Shown one piece after another: positions 1-8,641 of a DNA stretch of 64,000 nt (position 1 is its first letter; every line of letters begins with the position of its first letter). The position numbers were made by a program, and so were the translations under genes. Origin of the DNA: Paenibacillus xylanivorans (lineage in GTDB: Bacteria; Bacillota; Bacilli; Paenibacillales; Paenibacillaceae); NCBI RefSeq assembly GCF_001280595.1, contig NZ_LITU01000078.1, positions 36,682 to 100,681 of the forward strand, given 5' to 3'. The notes beneath the pieces are model-generated. The model had not been told where the DNA came from and searched no databases. It worked only from the letters and a program-made list of their open reading frames with translations.

Positions 1-229
1 CGAGTGCAGGCTCCGCTGTCCGTGATTCCAATTCCGGCTCTTCCGTAGTCGCTAAAGCTACAAGGGGTGGATTCACTGTGTTTTCGGTTTCGATACGTCT
101 TCCCGTAACTTCATCAAAAGTGTCAATGTCACCTTCAGGGACTTCGGTTTCCAGTGGAATATCACGGGACCTCTGATAACGGTCGTAGTAACGTTCGCTC
201 TCTTCATTGCTAATTGGTCTGTCTGACAT
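1..229 (-). CDS. Hypothetical protein, N-terminal part only
   Basis: An open frame runs from an ATG at 227-229 leftward off the window edge, giving about 76 residues. An AGGGAG ribosome binding site lies about 9 nt before the ATG. The visible part starts MSDRPISNEESERYYDRYQ and is very hydrophilic, rich in Glu, Asp, Arg and Thr, with no signal peptide or membrane segment. It looks like a disordered acidic N-terminus. No family recognised; the rest of the gene is outside the window. Confidence 0.6.
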   Translation of the reverse strand, partial: MSDRPISNEESERYYDRYQRSRDIPLETEVPEGDIDTFDEVTGRRIETENTVNPPLVALATTEEPELESRTAEPAL

Positions 230-430
230 AAATAACACTCCCTTTCAGTGGATTATATTTAATGGTTTTTTTTTGTGATTGGGTAGTCATCTTGAAAAGG
301 TTCTTATTTCGTAGTTACCCAAAGGGCTGATGTTGTAATCTCGCACCATTATGATTCCCTTGTGTTCCCCAAATATGAATATAAGATAAAAGTGAAAGAT
401 GTACAGATTACAAATTCAACTTAATATGCT

Positions 431-592
431 TTAAAATTTGGGGAATACATATTTGACTAGAAAGTACAGGAATCCAAAGAAAATAATGATATAAGCCGCA
501 TATTTGATAAACGTGGAAGCGACCATACTTGAATCCGATTTATGCTGGACATCCTTATGCTCTACCTCTACCGTTCTGTGTGGCTCATTCAT
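431..592 (-). CDS. Small single-pass membrane protein, 53 aa
   Basis: The start at 592 is chosen because AAGGAG lies 9 nt upstream; the frame stays open further upstream but without a ribosome binding site. Residues 1-27 are polar and charged (MNEPHRTVEVEHKDVQHK). Residues about 29-50 form one strongly hydrophobic helix rich in Ile, Phe and Tyr, ending with KYVFPKF. No signal peptidase site is evident, so it is probably a tail-anchored or bitopic small protein. Function unknown. It stands alone between the partial gene to its left and the divergent hypothetical gene to its right. Confidence 0.55.
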   Translation of the reverse strand: MNEPHRTVEVEHKDVQHKSDSSMVASTFIKYAAYIIIFFGFLYFLVKYVFPKF

Positions 593-738
593 TCCAATCA
601 TCTCCTTAAGGATAAGTGTTTGCTTTGAGGAACCATTACACCCGGCAGGGACAATTGAATCGTACACGCCAGTTTTAGAGCTTTTCATCTTTTGCCTATG
701 TTATGATGAAACATGGATATATGAGGGAGGAATTCCAA

Positions 739-1020
739 TTGGATTGGCTTACGCTGGGTAATATGATCACTCGAATCCGAATCGGGCAAAAAGCGTCTAC
801 GCCCGGGTTTTCCCGTACCATTATACGCCGTCCGGACGGGCTGTTCTGGGTAGGCGGGATATGGTCAGGACAGATTGTCCAGTTGCGAGATTATCTTTTC
901 TCGGATATATGGACCATCTATGACGATGAGGAAACGGAGCAGTGGTTGGAATATCGCATGAAGATTGAACAGAAAGAGCGCGAGATGATTGAGAACCAGT
1001 TTGAAGATCTGCGCGAATAA
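739..1020 (+). CDS. Conserved-looking hypothetical protein, 93 aa
   Basis: A TTG at 739 is taken as start because GGGAGG lies 7 nt before it; an in-frame ATG at 703 lacks a good ribosome binding site. The product has a basic N-terminal half with the stretch RTIIRRPDGLFWVGGIWSG and an acidic, helical C-terminus (EETEQWLEYRMKIEQKERE). It has no signal peptide or membrane segment and is probably cytoplasmic. No family recognised. It is transcribed in the same direction as the histidine kinase 163 bp downstream, but there is no evidence of a shared operon. Confidence 0.55.
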   Translation: MDWLTLGNMITRIRIGQKASTPGFSRTIIRRPDGLFWVGGIWSGQIVQLRDYLFSDIWTIYDDEETEQWLEYRMKIEQKEREMIENQFEDLRE

Positions 1021-1183
1021 TGGAGAAAAAAATCGATTTTTAACGATAAAATGGAAATAAAACTATAAATCTACTAAATTGTGAATTTTCATTTTTCACC
1101 AAGAAGGTGACACGTTAAACTGTGGCGAATGATAAATGAGAGAACTTGGGGATAGAGAAAATAAGAACTTTGAGGTGCTGTGA

Positions 1184-3085
1184 ATGAAAAATGTGCCCAA
1201 AGCTATCATCATCTTATGGATAAGTATGTTGAATATTCTCTGCTTGCCGCATGACTTCGTTTCAGCGACTGCAGGAGAAGTTGACAGACCTGTATCCATT
1301 ACGGGATGGGAAGTAAAATGGGGGAACGTACACGATCAGGGATTCATTAGTGAGGTTCAAGGTTCGGAGGAGATATGGGAGAAGCAAGGTGCAGAAAAGC
1401 TGGAATACAGCAGCGCTGAAGCTCCGTCAGGTTCCTTGTGGACTCGTGTGACCATTCCTACAATAAGCGAAGATAGCTCGGCAATCCGATTTGAGAATAT
1501 TAAAGGAAACCACATTGTAATCTATCTGGAAGATCGTAAGGTGTATGAGAATTATCATTACAATTATGATAATAACGCTGTGTTGTTACCCTTATCGAGT
1601 GAGAATTCAGGCGGAAAACTGTATGTATGGACCGAGAATGAGAAAGGCAGACTTGGCATCTACGGAACGGTTCAGGTTGGACCTTATGCTACATTACAGG
1701 AGAAGTACATCCACAATGGACTGCTTGATGTGATACTGGGAGCGACCTTTGTATTTACGGCTCTTACGATGCTGAGTTGCACATTTTTCCTGGGCAAATT
1801 CCATAAAGGGTTGTGGATTTCGTTATGTATCGTGATGGGTTCAATCGGAACGATGATTATCACCTATTCGCAGTTTTTATATACGTTCTACCAGGTTTAC
1901 GGTGATTTGTATTCCGTATTGTTTGATCTGGCTATGCTAATGGGCATGCCTGCACTCTGTTATTTTTTTGAACAAATTATCGGACCAGGTCGTTATGGCA
2001 TCTTTACCAAACTGAGAAAATTTCAAGTCATCTATTCTATAGTTGCTGTGGCTGCCCTGATGATTGATTTTATTTCAGGTGGTCAATGGGATATGCTCTA
2101 CAGTTTGTTGGTTCAGAACGTGATTGGATTCATTCTCGTCGTCCTTTTGAGCATCTTAATGATCGGAACCATCTCCAAAGCGCTTCAGCGGAGCCGGGAA
2201 GCTCTTTTGCTCGCTACGGGATTTGGCACGTTTGCCTTAATCAGTGTTGCTGAACTACTGTGGTATTACCAGCGTCATGGAACATATCATCTGATATGGT
2301 GGAAATGGTCTATGGTTGCTTTTATTATCTCGCTGATTGCCATACTGGGAAGCCGATTTGCTGAAAAACATACCAAAGTGCTTGAATACTCGAAAGAGTT
2401 GGAATTGTTCAATAATGAATTGCAGCGATCCGAGAAAATGGAGATTATTAGCGAACTGGCAGCGTCGGTTGCTCATGAAGTTCGTAATCCACTGCAGGTG
2501 ACACGAGGATTCCTTCAGCTCATGACAGAGCAGGAAGACAACAAAAACAAAGGGTACGTGCGGATTGCTCTGGAGGAGCTCGATCGGGCCTCAGGCATTA
2601 TTACGGACTTCCTCACTTTCGCCAAACCGGAGTTCGATCATATTATCTCTCTGAATATCGCAGATGAATTTAACCATATTGAAGGCATCCTTGTACCAAT
2701 GGCTAATCTGGAGGGCGGTAAAATAATGACCGACATTCCGCCAGATCTATGGATTAGAGGGAACTCCTCCAAATTCAAACAGGCCTTTATTAATATTATT
2801 AAAAACAGTATTGAAGCTCTGCAAGGACAGGGTCAGATTGATATTTGGGCTTATGCCCAAGATGGGGTCATTAAGATACATGTTAGAGATAACGGCGAGG
2901 GCATGGATGAGGAAGCTTTGGTCCGCCTTGGGGAGCCTTATTTCTCGAACAAAATTAAGGGGACAGGTCTTGGCATGATGGTGACCTTCCGAATTGTTGA
3001 AGCCATGCAGGGGCAGATCAGTTTTACAAGCACAAAAGGGGTAGGAACAGAAGCCGTTGTATCTTTTGCCGCGTTCGTCGAATGA
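1184..3085 (+). CDS. 7-TM sensor histidine kinase (7TMR-DISM-like, HisKA/HATPase)
   Basis: Membrane sensor kinase of 633 residues. Residues 1-28 look like a signal peptide. Residues about 30-175 form an extracytoplasmic beta-rich domain of the 7TMR-DISM kind (for example GSLWTRVTIP). About seven hydrophobic helices follow between 180 and 395, then a coiled linker. The phospho-acceptor His is H431 in SVAHEVRNPLQ, the H-box type seen in KinB/KinD-like sporulation kinases. The ATPase domain shows the N-box (FINIIKNSIEAL), G1 (DNGEGMDEE) and G2 (GTGLGMMVTF). GAGGTG precedes the ATG. No response regulator is adjacent, so it is an orphan kinase that may feed a phosphorelay. It converges on the ComX-like precursor gene with a 76-bp gap, and a GC-rich hairpin overlaps its stop codon. 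A role as pheromone receptor is only inference from position. Confidence 0.85.
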   Translation: MKNVPKAIIILWISMLNILCLPHDFVSATAGEVDRPVSITGWEVKWGNVHDQGFISEVQGSEEIWEKQGAEKLEYSSAEAPSGSLWTRVTIPTISEDSSAIRFENIKGNHIVIYLEDRKVYENYHYNYDNNAVLLPLSSENSGGKLYVWTENEKGRLGIYGTVQVGPYATLQEKYIHNGLLDVILGATFVFTALTMLSCTFFLGKFHKGLWISLCIVMGSIGTMIITYSQFLYTFYQVYGDLYSVLFDLAMLMGMPALCYFFEQIIGPGRYGIFTKLRKFQVIYSIVAVAALMIDFISGGQWDMLYSLLVQNVIGFILVVLLSILMIGTISKALQRSREALLLATGFGTFALISVAELLWYYQRHGTYHLIWWKWSMVAFIISLIAILGSRFAEKHTKVLEYSKELELFNNELQRSEKMEIISELAASVAHEVRNPLQVTRGFLQLMTEQEDNKNKGYVRIALEELDRASGIITDFLTFAKPEFDHIISLNIADEFNHIEGILVPMANLEGGKIMTDIPPDLWIRGNSSKFKQAFINIIKNSIEALQGQGQIDIWAYAQDGVIKIHVRDNGEGMDEEALVRLGEPYFSNKIKGTGLGMMVTFRIVEAMQGQISFTSTKGVGTEAVVSFAAFVE

Positions 3086-3161
3086 CGAGCGGCAGAAGTG
3101 TGCAAAGGCTTTTTTGTTCGCTACCCCTGTGTCGTTCAATCACATATTCAATCTAATCCGT

Positions 3162-3404
3162 TTAGCTTCTCCACGGCCCGCAGTTTACGTCATAATCTAC
3201 TTTGGATGGATTGGGCGGAATCACAAGAACGTAGTCGTTCTGTTGTTCTTCAACGGTACGGACTTGAATGTGTTCAGGAATATCAATGCCAAACGCTTCA
3301 CGAAGCGCTTGCTTCGGGTTGGAGTGCAGTTGTTGTCTGAAGTGCTCATCGGTCCAGGCCTTTTCAATAATATCCTCGTGCAACGTTTTCTCTGATACCA
3401 TCAT
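3162..3404 (-). CDS. NHLP-leader peptide precursor, candidate ComX-like pheromone
   Basis: 80 residues from the ATG at 3404; AAGGGA lies 9 nt upstream. A more upstream ATG at 3422 lacks a ribosome binding site. Residues about 8-65 match the nitrile-hydratase-alpha-like leader (NHLP) family of RiPP precursors: IIEKAWTDEHFRQQL, then NPKQALREAFGIDIPEH, then YVLVIPPNP. The typical Gly-Gly cleavage site is absent. The remaining tail SKVDYDVNCGPWRS carries one Cys and one Trp, with Trp third from the end. In ComX of Bacillus subtilis the isoprenylated Trp is also third from the end (known biology). The ComQ-like gene lies 54 bp upstream in the same direction, the comQ-comX order. Inference: the tail is isoprenylated and exported as a signal. 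It is too short and lacks the metal site for a nitrile hydratase subunit. Confidence 0.75.
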   Translation of the reverse strand: MMVSEKTLHEDIIEKAWTDEHFRQQLHSNPKQALREAFGIDIPEHIQVRTVEEQQNDYVLVIPPNPSKVDYDVNCGPWRS

Positions 3405-3458
3405 CGTCAACATTCCCTTCATATTTAAAATTCAACTGTACCAGCTCTTCTTTTGTGA

Positions 3459-4406
3459 TTAGGACAAATGTTGTTTCTCGCTGATCCAGTAATGAAACCC
3501 ACCTTGAAGAAGCATTTTTTTGTGTTGTTCAATGTCCTGAACAGTTTGTCCCAGAATGCCGCATAAGTAAGAATTAAATGTTTCGAGATGCGAAATTCCC
3601 GAGTTAGAAGATGTTAGTCTGATGTTATATTGCTGAGCAATGTCTACATAGGAGTTCATGAATTGAGTGTTGTACACATTATCATGTACACATTCGCTTA
3701 CAGGATGAGCCGGGTAGTTGTGCTCCAGTGCTGCAGATATGTGGGAGAGGAAGCTGTTGTAATTTCCATGCACAGCATCTTGTTTCGTGTCTGTGAAATC
3801 ATCTGTCATCTGGAGAGTCATCAGTGCAATGTTGACGGCGGAACATACCGGAGTAATGCGATGCTTCTGTTCCAAAAGAAGGAGTGAGCCAGCAGCTCCA
3901 AGCTGAAGTGGGGCGGCTTTTTGGGCGATTAATAACGGGCTTCTCTTGAAATAATCGATGGAGTTCTCACCGGTGACGCTCATGGCCCAATCCTCCACAT
4001 ACTGTCTGAAATACGTCCAGAACGGGGAAGAAAGGCTGAATAGCTCTGAATAGGCACAGATCGCATCCACGTAGTAAAGATTACCCAGTGATAATTTCAG
4101 TGTCACATCTTCTGGCTGTTCGTCCATAACTTCATCCTGATTCAGAAAATATAGCATATGCAGGAGACAGGCAGTACTCAGTTTGTGTGCCTTTTCTGGA
4201 GGTAGTCCATTCGAGAGTTGCATCCATAATGGAATAATGTAGCCGATGTAGCTGTGACCCGAATCTCGTAACAAAGGATTGACCAAATGAAGTTGTTCTA
4301 GTGCATGTTTTGACATTGGTTCAGGATATTTCTGTACCAGCTGCTCTGCTGAAGCGAACACCACCTCCACATCGGATCTAAACGGATCAAACCATTCTCT
4401 CCGCAT
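3459..4406 (-). CDS. ComQ-like isoprenyl-diphosphate-synthase-fold protein
   Basis: 315 residues, the size of ComQ and bacterial trans-isoprenyl diphosphate synthases. Two Asp-rich motifs stand at the right spacing. A first motif DEVMD is at about 91-95, followed by LSLGNLYYVDA, which resembles the LxGDxLxxxA segment after the first Asp-rich motif of polyprenyl synthases. A second motif DDFTD is at about 202-206 in LQMTDDFTDTKQD. The first is DExxD rather than DDxxD, as expected of a diverged member such as ComQ rather than a housekeeping prenyl synthase. There is no signal peptide. The start at 4406 has AAGGG about 12 nt upstream. The only partner gene in the unit is the peptide precursor directly downstream. 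Alternative: a class I terpene synthase-like enzyme of other function. Confidence 0.7.
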   Translation of the reverse strand: MRREWFDPFRSDVEVVFASAEQLVQKYPEPMSKHALEQLHLVNPLLRDSGHSYIGYIIPLWMQLSNGLPPEKAHKLSTACLLHMLYFLNQDEVMDEQPEDVTLKLSLGNLYYVDAICAYSELFSLSSPFWTYFRQYVEDWAMSVTGENSIDYFKRSPLLIAQKAAPLQLGAAGSLLLLEQKHRITPVCSAVNIALMTLQMTDDFTDTKQDAVHGNYNSFLSHISAALEHNYPAHPVSECVHDNVYNTQFMNSYVDIAQQYNIRLTSSNSGISHLETFNSYLCGILGQTVQDIEQHKKMLLQGGFHYWISEKQHLS

Positions 4407-4626
4407 CGTTTGGTTACGCCCTTCCCATAATAAAGTAATTAAGGACTATTCGACTAGATCATGAAGTTACTTTCAGTATACCGGAAAAGAATAGAAAAAA
4501 ATAGGAGGTTTTGTGATGAATTGTGAAAAAAACAATGACATTTTGTATTTTTATGGCATAAAAAAGCGGAAGTTAGGCTCAAACTAAGAAAGCACAGGAT
4601 TTTGACATACGAAAGGAAGAAGAGAA

Positions 4627-5361
4627 ATGAAATACAATTGGAAGAAATGGGTAGCGGCCGGACTGGCAGCCGTATTTATAACAGCAGCAACCGGCTATAC
4701 GGCATCCGCTGATCCGAATGGATCTGTGGAAGATCAGGTAGCGACACCATCCTCCTCCACAAACCAGACCAAGCCATGCATGCAGGCAGGTCATGGCCTG
4801 TTTATGATTGGAGAAACCGCAGATCTGCTTGGCATTGGGCTCCGCGATTTGAAGGAACAGATGGAGCTTGGCAAAACGTTGACTCAGATTGCCAAGAAAC
4901 GCAAGGGACTTAGTGAAGCACAATTGTTAGAGAAGTTGAAGCCTTCGCTCTCTCAGCGATTGGATAAAGCAGCCGAAGAAGGCTGTCTCACGAAAGAGCA
5001 GGCAGCAGCAGCCAAAGCGGGTATGGATACCAAGCTGAAGAAGGTAATCAATACACCGCTGCGGGAATTAAGACGTGATTTTGCTCACCATGGTAACAGA
5101 CGTCCGATGATGGACAAGGGCGCTATTGCCCGCTTTATCGGCATCACCCCAGAACAGCTCCATCAGCAGCTTCAGAGCGGGAAGTCACTGGCTGAGATTG
5201 CTCAGGCAAAAGGCATAAGCGAAACCCAGCTAGTTGACAAGCTGAAGGAGCAATTGACAGGTGACCTGAAAAGGTTCGTTAATCAGAAGGGCAATGCACA
5301 TCAAGCCCCTGGTCCTCATGAACCTGTACCCGGAAGATCCGCTTCTACAGAAGTGAAGTGA
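4627..5361 (+). CDS. Secreted protein with two LGI/ITPEQL-type helical repeats
   Basis: 244 residues with a clear signal peptide (KKWVAAGLAAVFITAATGYT, cleavage near ASA-DP). Two related helical repeats are visible at about 64-104 (ADLLGIGLRDLKEQMELGKT) and 167-207 (ARFIGITPEQLHQQLQSGKS). Each is followed by a short stretch LSEAQLLEKL or ISETQLVDKL. Between them lies a segment LDKAAEEGCLTKEQAAAAKA like that of DUF2680/YckD-type exported proteins. The tail is rich in Pro, His and Gly. It is probably cell-wall associated or extracellular; function unknown. AGGAAGAAGAG precedes the ATG, and the gene diverges from the ComQ-like gene across 220 bp. Confidence 0.75.
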   Translation: MKYNWKKWVAAGLAAVFITAATGYTASADPNGSVEDQVATPSSSTNQTKPCMQAGHGLFMIGETADLLGIGLRDLKEQMELGKTLTQIAKKRKGLSEAQLLEKLKPSLSQRLDKAAEEGCLTKEQAAAAKAGMDTKLKKVINTPLRELRRDFAHHGNRRPMMDKGAIARFIGITPEQLHQQLQSGKSLAEIAQAKGISETQLVDKLKEQLTGDLKRFVNQKGNAHQAPGPHEPVPGRSASTEVK

Positions 5362-5396
5362 AAAAGAGCGTCTTCCACATAGGGAGACGCTTTTTC
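5361..5396. terminator. Bidirectional rho-independent terminator
   Basis: AGCGTCT pairs with AGACGCT, flanked by A-runs on the left and T-runs on the right. It lies between the convergent ends of the secreted repeat protein and the acyltransferase and can serve both. Confidence 0.85.
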
Positions 5397-5409
5397 TATA
5401 CGACTAAGA

Positions 5410-6666
5410 CTAGCTAGTTCCCGGACTGCGATTTGCGCTGGCAGACGGAGTACGCTCGGCTGAACTTGTTCTAACCGTGCCCGGGATAACAGTATCATGC
5501 AAGCGTCGACCTGGGCGCTTCTTCCGTTGTAATCCTACGGTAAAGCGAGAACCAGGAAGTTTGGAGAGTCCCCAGCTGATGGCAAGAGCCGTTGCCACGG
5601 TAACGAGAAACGACAATAACGTTACGGGCAGATGCCACCCCGGTAGCGTAAGCGGCCGTGTAATATACGCAATGCAGTAGATAACCAGTGCATGAACAAG
5701 ATAGGCTCCAAACGAATATCGGCCAATCCACGTCAGGAGACGCTGAAATGGTGTATCTTTACCTCGTAGCAGTACAAGGAACCCATAGAACATAAACATC
5801 TGAGCCATGATGATAATGAAAGTCGTCGGCTTCAGGTAGGTTGAGATATTCAGGTTAACGACATCCCCTGATCCCCGCAGCACGTCATATCCAAGCCAGA
5901 TGTACATCCCGATAAACAGACAGACCATCCAAGGTAATACCCTTGCGGTCCAACTCCTCCAGCTATCCACTGACCAGGCACATACTGCACCAAGCAAAAA
6001 GTAAAACCAGTACATAAGCCATGAATAAGAGCGATATTGCAGCAAACCCGACCAGGGTTGGGGTAAGGAAGCTGTCCACCCGCCCATATCGTAGTAGGAC
6101 CATTTCATAAGCAACGTGTATAGTGCCATTCCAATGAGAATCAGCGTGATGACGGATTGCATCGGGGTGAAGCGTGTAATTTTTTCAATACGTCTCTGAA
6201 TGAACGTTGCTCCTGCAAGAAACAGGGGAAACAGAATATAGAACTGAAACACCATGATCACAAACCACAGATGATATCCCGTCTGAGGAAGGAACAGTTC
6301 ACGAACAAGACTGCGGAAGTCCGGCATACCCGAAAGCCAGAACTCGGGGGTGAATATCCGGACAAACAACCAATAGATGAACGCCCATACCACAAAGGGC
6401 ACATAGATGTCTCCGAACCGTTTACGGATAAACCGGGGGTAATCCGGTTTGGTGTGACTGTGATGATAGAACAGCATTACACCAGATAGAAAGACGAATG
6501 TCGGCGTACCAAAACGAGTCAGATGATAAATCATGGTCAGCATGACGGAATCAGGTTGTTCAATATCGGCGCGATATATATATTCCGCGATGTTATGCTG
6601 CATTACAATGGCGAGAAACGCAAGGCCGCGCAGTTGTGTCCATTCCACGATTCGCGGTTTATTCAC
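5410..6666 (-). CDS. Acyltransferase family 3 membrane protein
   Basis: 418 residues starting at a GTG with AAGGAGG 7 nt upstream. The protein is almost entirely composed of about ten membrane helices. The start of the family signature is visible (WTQLRGLAFLAIVMQH near residue 9, with the conserved Arg and His), followed by FLSGVMLF and later WFVIMVFQFYILFPLFL. These are typical of acyltransferase-3 proteins that transfer acetyl or other acyl groups to cell-surface polysaccharide or lipid at the membrane. The C-terminal 50 residues are basic and Ser/Pro-rich. The acceptor cannot be told from the sequence. It is a single gene between terminators. Confidence 0.85.
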   Translation of the reverse strand: MNKPRIVEWTQLRGLAFLAIVMQHNIAEYIYRADIEQPDSVMLTMIYHLTRFGTPTFVFLSGVMLFYHHSHTKPDYPRFIRKRFGDIYVPFVVWAFIYWLFVRIFTPEFWLSGMPDFRSLVRELFLPQTGYHLWFVIMVFQFYILFPLFLAGATFIQRRIEKITRFTPMQSVITLILIGMALYTLLMKWSYYDMGGWTASLPQPWSGLLQYRSYSWLMYWFYFLLGAVCAWSVDSWRSWTARVLPWMVCLFIGMYIWLGYDVLRGSGDVVNLNISTYLKPTTFIIIMAQMFMFYGFLVLLRGKDTPFQRLLTWIGRYSFGAYLVHALVIYCIAYITRPLTLPGWHLPVTLLSFLVTVATALAISWGLSKLPGSRFTVGLQRKKRPGRRLHDTVIPGTVRTSSAERTPSASANRSPGTS

Positions 6667-6752
6667 GTGTATTCCTCCTTCGTGTAACCGGAATTCATCA
6701 TTTAAGGGTACCTGTTAAACATTAAGGCTGCATTAAATGGGGAAAATAGGTA

Positions 6753-6780
6753 CAAAAAAAGACGGCTGCAGCCATCTTTT
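6753..6780 (-). terminator. Terminator of the LytR-CpsA-Psr gene
   Basis: On the minus strand GATGGCTG pairs with CAGCCGTC (one G-T pair) and is followed by seven T. It lies 47 bp after the stop codon of the upstream minus-strand gene. Confidence 0.75.
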
Positions 6781-6826
6781 GATCGAAATATGATTGCTAA
6801 ACTGCTTCTTTTTGTTTTCATCCAAT

Positions 6827-7816
6827 TTAGTTTAAGTCTTTTACTTTTGTCGATTCATCTTCTGAAGATTTGGCATCTTCCTCAAATAAATTCTGAATGT
6901 ATGCCTGGAGTTTAGGTTTATTTACACCGAGTACCTGAGCAGAACCTGCAAGCTCATTGGTTAGCAGTTTGTTAGGAGGGATCTGCTGTTTATCGATTTC
7001 ATTTACGTTAATATCAAATCCGAGCGAAGCCAGTTTTAACATTTGTGTTGGACTGAGGTCTGTCTCGATATATGGAGCGACAGCTTCCAATATTTCAGGA
7101 ATTTTGAAGAGCGAAGTGGTGCTCTGCATCTTCTTGGCCAGCTCAGTCATGAAAATCCGCTGCCGTTCGGTACGAGTAAAGTCTGATGTGGCATCGTGCC
7201 GGAATCGGACATATTGCAGGGCCGTCTTGCCGTCCATATGTTGCAGTCCTTTTTTGAGGTCAATATCGTACATATGTTTATCTGCTTTACTGGTATAATA
7301 CATGTCTTTCTCCACATCAATATCGATCCCGTCCACAGCATCAACCAGCGCCATGAATCCGATAAAATCGGTATACACGTAGTGCTGAATAGGGATGCCG
7401 AGCAAGTCACCGACCGTTTGTTTGGTTAATTCCGCTCCTCCGTAGGAGAAGGCTGCGTTGAGTCTGCTCTTGCCATGCCCAGGAATTTCAACATATGTAT
7501 CCCGCAGAACAGAGAAGAGATGGGCTTTCTTGGATACCGGATCAATGGATGCGACCATGACTGAGTCTGAACGGCCAGCATCATCTCCTCTGGTGTCACC
7601 TCCAAGCAGCAGAATGTTAACTCGTTCCTTCCCTTCCCATTTGGGAATAGGGGTAGTTGGGGTGTCCGTATTTTGGTTTGTGTCAGAAGAGGAGGTCTCG
7701 GAAGCGGTTGAGATGCTATTGGCAAAATGAACGATCGAGTATCCGTAATATACAATGACACCAGCTACGGCAAGTGCCAGGGTTAGGGATGTTCCCCATA
7801 ACCATTTTTTAAGCAT
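6827..7816 (-). CDS. LytR-CpsA-Psr (LCP) family wall-polymer ligase
   Basis: 329 residues from the ATG at 7816, which has AAAGGTG 5-6 nt upstream; a GTG at 7825 overlaps that ribosome binding site and is less likely. The N-terminus has a single membrane anchor (about 6-27), then a Ser/Thr/Pro linker. The LCP domain spans about 65-230, with NILLLGGDTRGDDAGRSDS, LFSVLRDTYVEIPGHG, LNAAFSYGG and YVRFRHDATSDFTRTERQ. The conserved Arg and Asp residues bind the polyprenyl-phosphate head group. Family members attach teichoic acids or capsular polymers to peptidoglycan outside the membrane. The C-terminal tail is charged and low in complexity. Confidence 0.92.
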   Translation of the reverse strand: MLKKWLWGTSLTLALAVAGVIVYYGYSIVHFANSISTASETSSSDTNQNTDTPTTPIPKWEGKERVNILLLGGDTRGDDAGRSDSVMVASIDPVSKKAHLFSVLRDTYVEIPGHGKSRLNAAFSYGGAELTKQTVGDLLGIPIQHYVYTDFIGFMALVDAVDGIDIDVEKDMYYTSKADKHMYDIDLKKGLQHMDGKTALQYVRFRHDATSDFTRTERQRIFMTELAKKMQSTTSLFKIPEILEAVAPYIETDLSPTQMLKLASLGFDINVNEIDKQQIPPNKLLTNELAGSAQVLGVNKPKLQAYIQNLFEEDAKSSEDESTKVKDLN

Positions 7817-7999
7817 AATCTTCACCTTTCTATGAATGAACTATTATGTAACCCAAACTAGTTTAACAAAAAGTAAGAGAAATGTCCTCTTTGATTTCGA
7901 AAGTTCGGTTACTGGGCGACATGTTTGACAAATAGTTAGTGTATATTTATTATGTAAAAAATAATCGTGTTTTGTGTAATGGAGGTATTAACGACTGTT

Positions 8000-8551
8000 A
8001 TGAATCAATCTGTATTTAATTGGATCAACCAGTTTGCAGACCGAATTCCGTTTCTGGACTGGTTTATGATTACATCGGCTGAATATGCGGTTTGGGTTAT
8101 GATAGGACTTCTTGTGATTGTGTGGTTTCTTGGCGATCCGTCGAAGCAGCGAATTGTGTTTTATGCGTGTGTAGCTTCGATCGTAGCACTTGTTCTGGCA
8201 AAATGGGGAATTTCACCTGTGGTAGGTCATCCAAGGCCGTTCATGGAAGGCACGGTGAATCAACTGGTTCCGCATGTGCCAGATCCATCTTTCCCAAGTA
8301 AACATGCTTCCTTTGTATTTGCGCTAGCTGCAGCTTCGTTTTTTATTGGACGTCGTTTCGGTATGTGGATGCTGTTGCTTGCTGTGCTGACAGGAGTCTC
8401 GCGTGTCTATGTTGGTGTACATTATCCTGGAGATATCCTCGGCGGATTTATTCTGGGTAGCCTGGTCAGTGTAATCTTGATTGCTACGCGTAATTATACC
8501 AAGTCGATTCCCGATTTCTTCATTAACATTCATCGGCGGATTTTCCGTTAG
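8000..8551 (+). CDS. PAP2-family undecaprenyl-diphosphatase, BcrC-like
   Basis: 184 residues from the ATG at 8000, matching the usual BcrC N-terminus (MNQSVFNWINQFA); GGAGG lies 14 nt upstream, which is long, and an in-frame GTG exists at 7967. Five to six membrane helices. The three PAP2 phosphatase motifs are present: KWGISPVVGHPRP, PSFPSKHASF and SRVYVGVHYPGD. The enzyme dephosphorylates undecaprenyl diphosphate on the outer membrane face to recycle the carrier lipid, and family members give bacitracin resistance. It is divergent from the LCP gene, so both neighbours act in carrier-lipid-dependent wall assembly. Confidence 0.9.
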   Translation: MNQSVFNWINQFADRIPFLDWFMITSAEYAVWVMIGLLVIVWFLGDPSKQRIVFYACVASIVALVLAKWGISPVVGHPRPFMEGTVNQLVPHVPDPSFPSKHASFVFALAAASFFIGRRFGMWMLLLAVLTGVSRVYVGVHYPGDILGGFILGSLVSVILIATRNYTKSIPDFFINIHRRIFR

Positions 8552-8598
8552 AAACGGTTGAATATAGTAGGGATTGGAAGATAAGTTTCATATATGAA

Positions 8599-8641
8599 AG
8601 CCTTAAGTCTTTGGTGAGCCAAAGACTTAGGGCTTTTTTTG
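8599..8641 (+). terminator. Strong rho-independent terminator
   Basis: GCCTTAAGTCTTTGG pairs with CCAAAGACTTAGGGC around a short loop and is followed by a run of T. It ends the bcrC-like transcript. Confidence 0.92.

Noticed and set aside
230..430. Possible riboswitch from TTGGGTA...TACCCAA (279-322)
   Set aside because: The 7-bp arms are far apart, no conserved riboswitch box or terminator follows, and the flanking genes give no metabolite hint.
3162..3422. Reading the peptide gene as a nitrile hydratase alpha subunit fragment
   Set aside because: Only the leader-like segment is similar; the metal-binding Cys cluster is absent, the gene is short with its own start and stop, and it sits beside a ComQ-like gene.
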